Shown here piece after piece: positions 28,046 to 35,921 of a stretch of DNA of 64,000 nucleotides. Every line of letters begins with the position of its first letter. Position 1 is the first letter of the stretch. Below the pieces are notes generated by a model. That model was not told where the DNA came from. It made no database searches and saw only the letters and a program-made list of their open reading frames with translations. The translations under genes and the position numbers were made by a program. The stretch is taken from NCBI GenBank assembly GCA_947038195.1, contig CAMQVI010000001.1, positions 62,001 through 126,000 of the forward strand, read 5' to 3'. The DNA comes from an uncultured Brevinema sp. (lineage in GTDB: Bacteria; Spirochaetota; Brevinematia; Brevinematales; Brevinemataceae).

Positions 28046-29299
28046 TTAAGATAACTTGTTTTTAATCCAGTCTTTACCCTCTAGTATTCTTGTTACAAGC
28101 ATAGAGGCAACGGTATCTCCTGTTGCATTAATCATCGTTGCAGGGGGATCTACTAAATAACCTATAGTAGCTATGATAGGGAAAGCCTCTGGTGGAAAGC
28201 CGTACATGGAAACAATAAACATCTCACCTATAAGTCCACCCCCAGGTACTCCAGACATTACAACTCCGCCTGCTAGAGATAAGAACAAAGCTGTTATAAT
28301 GGTTTCTGGGCTAGTAAAAGGAATCCCGTAGATTCCAAAAAGAAAAGATATCTTAAGGATGGTACTAAAAACAGTCCCGTCCATGTGAGCGGTAGCTCCA
28401 ATTGGGAGAACAATATCTCTAATATCTTTGGGAACTCCTATTTTTTCACAAGCTTCAAGATTGACGGGGAGGGTAGCTATACTACTCTGAGTAGCTAGAG
28501 AAGTTATAGCTGGTGGTATAATATGTTTTAAGGAACGAACGCCGTCCATACCTCCTGCTATATAGGCATAAATAGGGAAAGCAATAGCGAAATACAAAAA
28601 ACATAGAGGGTAATAAATAAGCATAGCTCTAGCATAAGAACCAATTAAATCTTGTCCATATTGTCCTACTAAAGCTGCGAAGTATGCTCCTAAACCAATA
28701 GGGGCGTAAAACATAATAATATGTACCATTTTTAAGAATACAGCTGCTAAAGAATCCAGAGCCTTTGCTATGGGTTTACCTTTATCTCCTGCGAGATTGA
28801 TACTAAGCCCAAATAATAAGGCGAAGATAATTAAAGGGAGCATGTGTCTTTTAGAGATTAGATCTGGAAAGTCTGTTACGGTAAAGGTAGCAACGATTTG
28901 TTCCCCTGTGTTGAAGGTTTTTAAAGCTTCTGCTGGCGGGATGTTTAACTGCACTCCTTGAGCAGGGGGAAATATTATAACCAAAGCAATAATCAGGATA
29001 GCTGCAACAGTCCCTGTCCCCACAAATACAAATAACAAAGTCCTTAAAATATTACCCAATCTTTTAATATTACTCATACTAGCGATAGAGCTACTGATAG
29101 TGGTAAATACTAAAGGCACCACTATTGTAAACATCATGTTGATAAAGAGGTCTCCTAGGGGTTTGAACACGGTGGCGTCTGTTCCCATCATTAGACCAAT
29201 AATACTTCCTAAAAAGATAGAACATAAAAGAATAACAAGAAATCGATAAGATTTCCATAGCTTGTGTTTGTTGGATACTTCAGTCATTTGTGTCTCCAT
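28046..29299 (-). CDS. SLC1-type dicarboxylate/amino-acid:cation symporter
   Basis: 417 residues with about eight membrane segments and the two re-entrant loops typical of GltP/DctA. Motifs: ITSLATQSSIATLPVNLEAC, IGATAHMDGTVFST and YLVDPPATMINATGDTVAS. Imports glutamate, aspartate or C4-dicarboxylates with Na+ or H+. Exact substrate unclear. No operon partner. Confidence 0.88.
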   Translation of the reverse strand: METQMTEVSNKHKLWKSYRFLVILLCSIFLGSIIGLMMGTDATVFKPLGDLFINMMFTIVVPLVFTTISSSIASMSNIKRLGNILRTLLFVFVGTGTVAAILIIALVIIFPPAQGVQLNIPPAEALKTFNTGEQIVATFTVTDFPDLISKRHMLPLIIFALLFGLSINLAGDKGKPIAKALDSLAAVFLKMVHIIMFYAPIGLGAYFAALVGQYGQDLIGSYARAMLIYYPLCFLYFAIAFPIYAYIAGGMDGVRSLKHIIPPAITSLATQSSIATLPVNLEACEKIGVPKDIRDIVLPIGATAHMDGTVFSTILKISFLFGIYGIPFTSPETIITALFLSLAGGVVMSGVPGGGLIGEMFIVSMYGFPPEAFPIIATIGYLVDPPATMINATGDTVASMLVTRILEGKDWIKNKLS

Positions 29300-29371
29300 A
29301 ATATATAAATATGACTTAGTATAAAATGAAATAGTACTAAAGTCAATTTAATTATTAAGTATAAATCTATC

Positions 29372-29401
29372 TTGACAAAAACAGGTCTTAAGTAATATAA
29401 T
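29372..29401 (+). promoter_or_regulatory. Promoter of the glycosyltransferase-msrA pair
   Basis: TTGACA (29372-29377) and TATAAT (29396-29401), 18-base spacer. Confidence 0.75.
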
Positions 29402-29432
29402 ATTATGATAAGTATAATAAGGAATTGTTATT

Positions 29433-30431
29433 ATGGATAATAAATTAATCTCTCTCGTTTTACCCTGTTATAACGAAGAGGCAGTCATTAAAACCACATT
29501 AGATGTTTTGGCAGAAAAGATGAAAGAATATCAATTTGATAATTATGAAATTGTTTTAGTAGACGATGGCTCTAAAGATAAAACACTAGAACTTATAACA
29601 AGTTACGCTGAGAAAGATAGTAAAATCAAAGTCGTTTCTTTTGCATCTAACAAAGGGCAACAAGTGGCTTTTTATGCAGGAATGTGCTATTGCTCTGGAG
29701 AAGGGGTCATCTTAATGGATGCCGATTTGCAAGACCCACCAGAATGTATTCCTGAAATGTATCGTTTATGGCAAGAAGAGGGCTATCATGTCGTCTACGG
29801 CAAGAGAGCTCAAAGACAAGGAGAAAGTTTCTTGAAAAAATGGACCGCTTCTCTCTTTTATAGAACCTTAAATTTTCTTTCTTACACATCTCTTCCCGAA
29901 GACGTAGGTGAATTTCGTCTTATGGACAGGGTAATTGTAGATATTGTAATAAATATAGAAGAAAAGAATCGTTTTAACAGAGCCTTGGTGGCATATTTGG
30001 GCTTTAAACAGACAGAGCTTCTTTTTGAAAGACCAGAACGATTTGCTGGGGAGACTAAATTCGGCTGGAAAGAAATGATAGGTCTAGCGAAAGATGGCTT
30101 ATTTTCTTTTAGTTACGCTCCTATTACCATAATACAATTTTTGGGTGTATTTGCCCTGTTTTTATCAGGAGTACTCTTGATTTATACTATCATGTCAAGA
30201 TTTACAGGGCACTATTCGGAAGGGTGGTCTTCTTTGATGATAGTTATTACTTTTTTTGGGGGAGCAATGCTTTTTGCTTTAGGTATAATAGGGGAGTATA
30301 TAGCACGTATTCATACAGAAGTTGTAAAAAGACCACTATTTATTACAGCTAAGACAGTAAATTTACAAAATCATAAATTACCAGAGTATATGGCTCAATT
30401 TATAGGTAAGAACAACCAAAATCTCAAGTAA
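29433..30431 (+). CDS. GT2-family polyprenyl-phosphate glycosyltransferase
   Basis: 332 residues. N-terminal GT-A domain: LVLPCYNEEAVIKTTL, VLVDDGSKDKTLE, and MDADLQDPPE (metal-binding acidic residues), followed by two C-terminal membrane helices and YIARIHTEVVKRPLFI, as in GtrB/ArnC/DPM1-like enzymes. It probably loads a sugar onto undecaprenyl phosphate for envelope glycan modification. msrA follows 12 bases later. Confidence 0.88.
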   Translation: MDNKLISLVLPCYNEEAVIKTTLDVLAEKMKEYQFDNYEIVLVDDGSKDKTLELITSYAEKDSKIKVVSFASNKGQQVAFYAGMCYCSGEGVILMDADLQDPPECIPEMYRLWQEEGYHVVYGKRAQRQGESFLKKWTASLFYRTLNFLSYTSLPEDVGEFRLMDRVIVDIVINIEEKNRFNRALVAYLGFKQTELLFERPERFAGETKFGWKEMIGLAKDGLFSFSYAPITIIQFLGVFALFLSGVLLIYTIMSRFTGHYSEGWSSLMIVITFFGGAMLFALGIIGEYIARIHTEVVKRPLFITAKTVNLQNHKLPEYMAQFIGKNNQNLK

Positions 30432-30443
30432 AGGTGGAATATT

Positions 30444-30950
30444 ATGAAAACTATTGTTTTAGCAGGGGGGTGTTTTTGGGGAGTGGAGAAATTTCTTTCC
30501 CTAGTACATGGGATTACATTTACAGAAACAGCCTTTGTTAATGGAAACACGGAAACGACCACTTATGAAGAGGTTTGTAAAAAAGATACAGGGTATGCGG
30601 AAGGGGTTAAAATACAATACGACCCATCTTTTATTTCTTTAGAAGAAATCTTAGATTTGTATTATCAGATTATAGACCCTACCTCACTTAATAAACAAGG
30701 AAATGATGTGGGTACTCAATATAGAACAGGGATATATTATGTAGATGTAGTAGATGAGCCTCTTATTAAAGATTCTTTAATAAGATTGCAATCACAATAT
30801 AAAACACCTATAGCTATTGAATTAGAGCCCCTTAAGATTTATGTTTCTGCAGAAAAAGTTCATCAAAAATACTTAGATAACAATCCTAATGGCTATTGTC
30901 ATATAGGTCCTAAATTTTTTGAGCTGGCAAAAAATTATAAAAAGAAATAA
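30444..30950 (+). CDS. msrA: Peptide methionine-S-sulfoxide reductase
   Basis: 168 residues. Catalytic cysteine C10 in LAGGCFWGVEKF; family segments YDPSFISLEEIL, DPTSLNKQGNDVGTQYRTGIYY, EKVHQKYL. Repairs oxidised methionine. AGGTGG upstream. Cotranscribed with the glycosyltransferase. Confidence 0.94.
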   Translation: MKTIVLAGGCFWGVEKFLSLVHGITFTETAFVNGNTETTTYEEVCKKDTGYAEGVKIQYDPSFISLEEILDLYYQIIDPTSLNKQGNDVGTQYRTGIYYVDVVDEPLIKDSLIRLQSQYKTPIAIELEPLKIYVSAEKVHQKYLDNNPNGYCHIGPKFFELAKNYKKK

Positions 30951-30973
30951 ATATAAAAATTATAGAATATTAT

Positions 30974-31011
30974 AAAAAAAGAGTGAAGTAATTATTACTT
31001 CACTCTTTTTT
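30974..31011. terminator. Bidirectional terminator between msrA and atoA
   Basis: AAAAAAGAGTGAAGTAAT paired with ATTACTTCACTCTTTTTT between convergent genes. Confidence 0.88.
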
Positions 31012-31016
31012 ATTTT

Positions 31017-31676
31017 TTAGACTTCTACAATTTTGAAGTTAGGTGACACTTCTATATCAGCATCGATAGTACCTAAGACAAATTCTTTGGTATAGGGAGC
31101 GAAAACTTCTTCTAGCACAAATTTCCCATTATTGAATGTGAAATAGGCAGCATCAGTAACGATAATACTTACTTTTCCTACACCTGTTAAGGGTAAGGTA
31201 CATTTTCTTTTTAGTTTACAATCCCCTGTTTTATCAAGGTGATGACCTACTGCAATAACACATTTGGCTCCAGCTACAAGATCCATAGCACCACCCATTC
31301 CTGGTACCATTTTACCAGGCACTTTGTAATTGGCGATATTGGCAGTTTGATCTACTTCTAAAAAACCTATTACGGTATAATCTAAATGCCCACCTCTCAT
31401 CATACCTAAGGCAATAGAAGAGTCAAAGAAACATCCGCCAGGAAGGATAGAAGAGGGGTTCCCACCTGCATCGGTGAGGTCTTTATTGATGTTTTCTGTG
31501 GGGGCAGGTCCCATTCCTAAAAATCCATTTTCTGAATGTAAAATAATAGTTCTATCGTTAGGAATATCCCCAGCTACAGCAGCAGGAATTCCGATACCAA
31601 GATTTACAACATCCCCATGTTGGAATATTTGAGCAACTCTTTTAGTGATAATTTTTTTATTGTTTTCGTATTGCAT
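31017..31676 (-). CDS. atoA: Acetoacetate/butyrate CoA-transferase, beta subunit
   Basis: 219 residues. Catalytic glutamate E49 in ILHSENGFLGMGP, with GIGIPAAVA at residue 27. Moves CoA between acetoacetate, acetate and butyrate. In lysine fermentation it activates acetoacetate at the cost of butyryl-CoA. Its first base overlaps the last base of atoD, so coupled translation is expected. Confidence 0.93.
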   Translation of the reverse strand: MQYENNKKIITKRVAQIFQHGDVVNLGIGIPAAVAGDIPNDRTIILHSENGFLGMGPAPTENINKDLTDAGGNPSSILPGGCFFDSSIALGMMRGGHLDYTVIGFLEVDQTANIANYKVPGKMVPGMGGAMDLVAGAKCVIAVGHHLDKTGDCKLKRKCTLPLTGVGKVSIIVTDAAYFTFNNGKFVLEEVFAPYTKEFVLGTIDADIEVSPNFKIVEV

Positions 31677-32356
31677 TAGTTTCCTCCTAAAACAAGGTAA
31701 TGAACGAAGATAAAAGGAGTTTGAATATGGTTAGGGTCCAGTTCTCCAATCTCGACGATTTCTTCTACTTCGGCAATGACGATTTTGGCAGCCATGGCAA
31801 GGATAGGATTGAAATTTCTTGCAGCAGCTTCGTAAATGAGATTCCCTGCTTTATCAGCTTTTTTAGCTTTGATGAAAGCTACATCTCCACTCAGAGCTTC
31901 TTCGAGGATGTATTCTTTTCCTTGAATGACTTTGATTTCTTTTCCTTCAGCTACTTCTGTTCCCAATCCAGAAGGAGTATAAAATCCTCCTATACCGAGT
32001 CCAGCTGATCTGATTTTTTCTACAAAAGAACCCATTGGAAATAAATTAACGTCCATTTCCCCTGATTTCATTTGTTCTTGAGTGAAAGCATCTAATCCTA
32101 TATGACATGAAATACATTTATTAAATAATTTAGCCTGTACCATGTGGGCTACACCGTTGATTCTTCCTATATCGGGTTTCCCCCAAGAGTGGTCACTGGC
32201 GATTAGGGTAAGATCTTTATGTGGGCAATGCTCTGCCATTGCTTTAGATAGGGTTTCGGCTGCACCGGCTCCCATAAATCCACCACACATAACAGAATTG
32301 CCGGCTTTGACTAAAGCGACAGCTTCTTTGGGAGTAATAATTGGTTTTTCTATCAT
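31676..32356 (-). CDS. atoD: Acetoacetate/butyrate CoA-transferase, alpha subunit
   Basis: About 226 residues. CoA-binding glycine motif VMCGGFMGAGAAETL near residue 24, and GGFYTPSGLGTEVAEGKE later. The ORF track starts at a GTG nine bases upstream; I use the ATG at 32356, which has AGGTG seven bases upstream. Pairs with atoA. Confidence 0.93.
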   Translation of the reverse strand: MIEKPIITPKEAVALVKAGNSVMCGGFMGAGAAETLSKAMAEHCPHKDLTLIASDHSWGKPDIGRINGVAHMVQAKLFNKCISCHIGLDAFTQEQMKSGEMDVNLFPMGSFVEKIRSAGLGIGGFYTPSGLGTEVAEGKEIKVIQGKEYILEEALSGDVAFIKAKKADKAGNLIYEAAARNFNPILAMAAKIVIAEVEEIVEIGELDPNHIQTPFIFVHYLVLGGN

Positions 32357-32426
32357 TATGTACACCTCATATCCTTATTTTATTAGACTTATCATAGTAA
32401 TAAGTTTGTTATTTTTATAATAGATT

Positions 32427-32454
32427 ATTATAAATGATTTTAAGATTTTGTCAA
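32427..32454 (-). promoter_or_regulatory. Promoter of atoDA
   Basis: Minus-strand TTGACA (32454-32449) and TATAAT (32432-32427), 16-base spacer. Confidence 0.75.
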
Positions 32455-32494
32455 GCAAAAATAGATATTTAAAAGGTTTTAAGGATAATAATGG

Positions 32495-32523
32495 TTTACA
32501 AAAATTTTATAGTATGCTATGAT
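32495..32523 (+). promoter_or_regulatory. Promoter of the atoE-like gene
   Basis: TTTACA (32495-32500) and TATGAT (32518-32523), 17-base spacer. Confidence 0.6.
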
Positions 32524-32556
32524 ATAAGTATAACAGTATATTTTTAAGGAGTTGTT

Positions 32557-33915
32557 ATGAAATTTTTAGCGGATATTTTCACAAGATTTATGAAAAAATA
32601 CATGCCAGATGCTTTTATTTTTTCTATCTTATTGACAGTCATAGTCATTGTGGCGGCATTATTTGTCCCCAATTCCAAAGGTACCAGTAATTCTATCTTC
32701 GATATTATTACCTATTGGGGTAGTGGTTTTTGGGGGCTTTTAGGATTTGCGATGCAAATGGCTCTAATCGTAGCTACAGGGACAGCCCTAGCTAGTAGTA
32801 AACCAGTAAATGCTCTTTTGGGTAAGATAGCAGATCGTTTAGATACGCCTGTTAAAGCTATTGCAGGGACTGCTATAGTTGCTACTATTGCTTGTTGGTT
32901 ACAATATGGATTTGGGCTTATTGCTGGTGCTCTTTTAGCTCGTAAAGTAGCTACTCGTACCAAGGGAGTGCATTACCCAATCTTAGTAGCTGCTGCTTAT
33001 AGTGGTTTTCTCGTATGGCATGGAGGACTTTCTGCCTCTATTCCTTTAAGATTGGCTACACCAGGGGTAGATGCTGCGCTCAATCAATACTTGGGAGCAG
33101 GATCTTTTATTCCTGTTACTGATACTATTTTTAGCCCTTTCAATCTTACCCTCTCTTTAATATTATTGATCACTATTCCTATAACCTTTATATTGATGAT
33201 GCCTAAAGATCCTTCCGAAATCGTTGAACTATCTGAAGAAGTTAAACAAAAATTTCTTGAAGAAGAAAAAGAAGTACCAGCACCTACTGGGAAGTTGAAT
33301 TTTGCTGAATATTTAGAGCATACCCCCTTAATTACAGTCATTGCTTGTGTTTTAGGGTTTGTATATCTCTTTTTATATTTCAAAGCTGGAAAAACTTTAT
33401 CTCTTGATAGTGTTCTTATTATCTTCTTGTTTTTAGGTCTAGCCTTGCACAAAACACCTCATAATTATTTGGTAGCTTTTAAGCAAGGTGTGGCTGAGAC
33501 TTCTGGTATCTTAATGCAATTTCCTTTCTATGCTGGTATCATGGGGATTATGATTCAATCAGGATTAGGGGCTACAATTACAGAATTCTTTATTTCCGTA
33601 GCTAATGCTAATACCTTGCCTGTGTATACCTTTTGGGTATCAGGTTTGATCAATCTCTTTGTTCCTTCTGGAGGAGGACAATGGGCTGTTCAAAGTCATT
33701 TTATTCTGGATAGTGCTGTGAAACTAGGTGCTGACATTCCTAAGACAGTTCTCGCTGTGTCTTGGGGTGATGCTTGGACAAATATGATACAACCATTTTG
33801 GGCTTTACCTTTATTAGGGGTAGCTCGTATGGACGTTAAAGATATCATGGGTTATACTGCCGTGATTCTTATCGTAAGTGGCGTGATTATTTCAGGGCTT
33901 ATTTATGTATTTTAA
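32557..33915 (+). CDS. atoE: Short-chain fatty acid transporter, AtoE family
   Basis: 452 residues with ten or more hydrophobic helices. Family features: FTRFMKKYMPDAFIFSILLT at the N terminus, FVPSGGGQWAVQ and WGDAWTNMIQPFWALPLLG. Carries short-chain fatty acids such as butyrate or acetoacetate. Divergent from atoDA, together forming an acid uptake/activation or export unit. AAGGAG before the ATG. Confidence 0.9.
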   Translation: MKFLADIFTRFMKKYMPDAFIFSILLTVIVIVAALFVPNSKGTSNSIFDIITYWGSGFWGLLGFAMQMALIVATGTALASSKPVNALLGKIADRLDTPVKAIAGTAIVATIACWLQYGFGLIAGALLARKVATRTKGVHYPILVAAAYSGFLVWHGGLSASIPLRLATPGVDAALNQYLGAGSFIPVTDTIFSPFNLTLSLILLITIPITFILMMPKDPSEIVELSEEVKQKFLEEEKEVPAPTGKLNFAEYLEHTPLITVIACVLGFVYLFLYFKAGKTLSLDSVLIIFLFLGLALHKTPHNYLVAFKQGVAETSGILMQFPFYAGIMGIMIQSGLGATITEFFISVANANTLPVYTFWVSGLINLFVPSGGGQWAVQSHFILDSAVKLGADIPKTVLAVSWGDAWTNMIQPFWALPLLGVARMDVKDIMGYTAVILIVSGVIISGLIYVF

Positions 33916-33940
33916 TCTTATAATATAAAATAAATATTAT

Positions 33941-33975
33941 AAAAAAGACACCTTTTAAAAGGTGTCTTTTTTTTT
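33941..33975 (+). terminator. Terminator after atoE
   Basis: AAAAAAGACACCTTTT/AAAAGGTGTCTTTTTT followed by further T residues. Confidence 0.88.
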
Positions 33976-34093
33976 GACCTTTATTGATTTTTATTCAATA
34001 TCTCAAAGTTTTAGCTCAATTTATTGATTGTTTTTATCACTTTTTTGACCCTTTTTTGATTTTTAATCATATTTTAATCACTGTTGATCATCT

Positions 34094-34147
34094 TTTTTTA
34101 GGTTTTTGGGCTTATTTTTTAGATTTTTTGATAGGATTTTAAAATTT
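34094..34147 (+). repeat. Direct repeat in T/G-rich region, copy 1
   Basis: TTTTTTAGGTTTTTGGG, ten bases, then AGATTTTTTGATAGGATT and TTAAAATTT. The second block recurs 231 bases downstream without change over about 27 bases. Confidence 0.8.
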
Positions 34148-34326
34148 TGGGATTGGAGAGGAGAATTTGCTTTGTTAGACTTTTTTTTGGGGAATATTTT
34201 AGAAAGATCTTTGTTTTGTCTTTTTGAGAAATTTTGGATGGTGATAATGGTTTTATGATTTTGGGGAGATTTTTAGATTTTTGCTCAGGGGGTATTTTAG
34301 GGAGAGGTATTTTGGATAGGGGTTAA

Positions 34327-34378
34327 TTTTTTAGGTTTTTGGGTGGATTTCAGATTTTTTGATAGGATTTTAAAATTT
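34327..34378 (+). repeat. Direct repeat in T/G-rich region, copy 2
   Basis: Same two blocks as copy 1, with a slightly different eight-base filler; ends about 60 bases before the antiporter start. Confidence 0.8.
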
Positions 34379-34441
34379 AAAAAATTTGGAATTTAGAAAA
34401 AGCTGTACTATCTTTTATTCAATCAATAAAAGGAGAATGTC

Positions 34442-35911
34442 ATGAGTCAAGATAATAATAAACTGGGAGTCGTTGCTTTAACGATGGTTATTATAAGCGC
34501 TATGATAGGGGGAGGAGTATTTAATATTCCCCAAAATATAGCCGCAGATGCTGGAGTAGGCCCCTCCCTTATAGCGTGGGCTATTACTGCTATAGGAGTA
34601 TGGTTTTTAGCCAACACCTTTCGTATTTTATCTGCCGCTAGACCAGAGGCTAAGGCGGGGTTATTCTCGTATGGGCAAATAGGCTTTGGACCTTTTGTAG
34701 GATTTTTCTCTGCTTGGGGGTATTGGATAGCTAATATATTCGCCAATGTAGCTTATGCGGTACTATTGATGGGTTCTTTAAATTTTTTCTATCCAGGAAT
34801 GTTTACAGGGGGAAATAATCTCAATTCTGTGATAGGGGGCTCTATTGTTATATGGGTGATGTATTTCATTGTGCAAAGTGGGGTCAAGAACGTTTCTTCC
34901 TTAAATACCATAGGTACGATAGCCAAGATTGTTCCCCTTGTTCTTTTTATTATTATTGCAGGCTCATTGTTTGATCTGCCTCAATTTATGACTAATTTTT
35001 GGGGTACTCAAGATATACCAGCTGCCCATGAAAAAAACCTTGGCACAATATTCGATCAAATAAAACATACGATGCTCGTAACTTTATGGATGTATCTAGG
35101 AATAGAAGGTGCTGTCGTAGTCTCTGATAAAGCAAGAAACCAAAAAGACGTAGGAAGGGCAACAAAATTAGCTTTTATTATTTCCACCTCTGTTTATGTG
35201 CTTATTTCAACCTTGTCTTATGGTATTTTTTCTCTAGGAGAATTAAGTGTGATGCAAGCTCCTTCTACAGCAGAAATTTTATTAAAGAAAGTAGGCCCTT
35301 GGGGTGAGTACCTCATGAATGTAGGAATGATAGTCGCTGTATTGAGCTCTTGGCTTATTTGGACGATTATGCTCGCAGAACTACCTTATGTAGCGGCAAA
35401 AGCTAATACCTTCCCTAAACGCTTTGCTGAGAGTAATGATAAAGGAACGGCAAGTTTCTCTATGATTATCTCTACTATTATTATGCAAGGAGCAATGATT
35501 CTCGTTTATTTTTCTCATAATGCTTGGACTTTAATGCTTTCTATGACTAGTTTTATGTTTGTCCCTTGTTATATTGTTTGTATTCTCTATCTCATGAAAA
35601 TCAGTTTCTCTTCTAAAGAGTCTTATCCTGATGATATTTTTGCGAGTAGAACATATGCTAAAATCACTTCTGTGTTCGCCTTAATCTATGGACTGTGGCT
35701 TATTTATGCAGCAGGGGTTCAATATATGTTAATTGCTTGTATTGTGTACGCTTTAGGGATTCCTATCTATTTTATGGCGAGAAAGGAAAATGCTGAAAAT
35801 AAAACAATGTTTGATACAAAGGGAGAGGGTATTTTTGCTCTAAGCCTATGTTTATTAGGAGCAGCAGGTGTAGTGTATCTAGGATTTAATTATAAAACGT
35901 TCTTAGGATAG
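34442..35911 (+). CDS. APC-family basic amino-acid antiporter
   Basis: 489 residues, about twelve membrane segments. N-terminal ALTMVIISAMIGGGVFNIPQ is the APC substrate-binding loop, and LWMYLGIEGAVVVSDKARN is typical of ArcD/AdiC/YdgI-type arginine exchangers. It lies 10 bases before a decarboxylase gene, so an arginine/agmatine (or lysine/cadaverine) exchange is likely. AAGGAG upstream. Confidence 0.88.
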   Translation: MSQDNNKLGVVALTMVIISAMIGGGVFNIPQNIAADAGVGPSLIAWAITAIGVWFLANTFRILSAARPEAKAGLFSYGQIGFGPFVGFFSAWGYWIANIFANVAYAVLLMGSLNFFYPGMFTGGNNLNSVIGGSIVIWVMYFIVQSGVKNVSSLNTIGTIAKIVPLVLFIIIAGSLFDLPQFMTNFWGTQDIPAAHEKNLGTIFDQIKHTMLVTLWMYLGIEGAVVVSDKARNQKDVGRATKLAFIISTSVYVLISTLSYGIFSLGELSVMQAPSTAEILLKKVGPWGEYLMNVGMIVAVLSSWLIWTIMLAELPYVAAKANTFPKRFAESNDKGTASFSMIISTIIMQGAMILVYFSHNAWTLMLSMTSFMFVPCYIVCILYLMKISFSSKESYPDDIFASRTYAKITSVFALIYGLWLIYAAGVQYMLIACIVYALGIPIYFMARKENAENKTMFDTKGEGIFALSLCLLGAAGVVYLGFNYKTFLG

Positions 35912-35921
35912 GAGATAAAAA

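Larger units (their letters stand above)
33977..34440. other. T/G-rich non-coding stretch
   Basis: About 460 bases between atoE and the antiporter gene, strongly biased to T and G on the plus strand, with no ORF of note. It contains a long direct repeat (listed separately) and many TTTTTAGATTTT-like words. Base use is unlike the flanking genes. Confidence 0.8.

Noticed and set aside
33977-34440. CRISPR array or insertion sequence in the T/G-rich region
   Set aside because: Only two repeat copies, no regular spacers, no terminal inverted repeats and no transposase.
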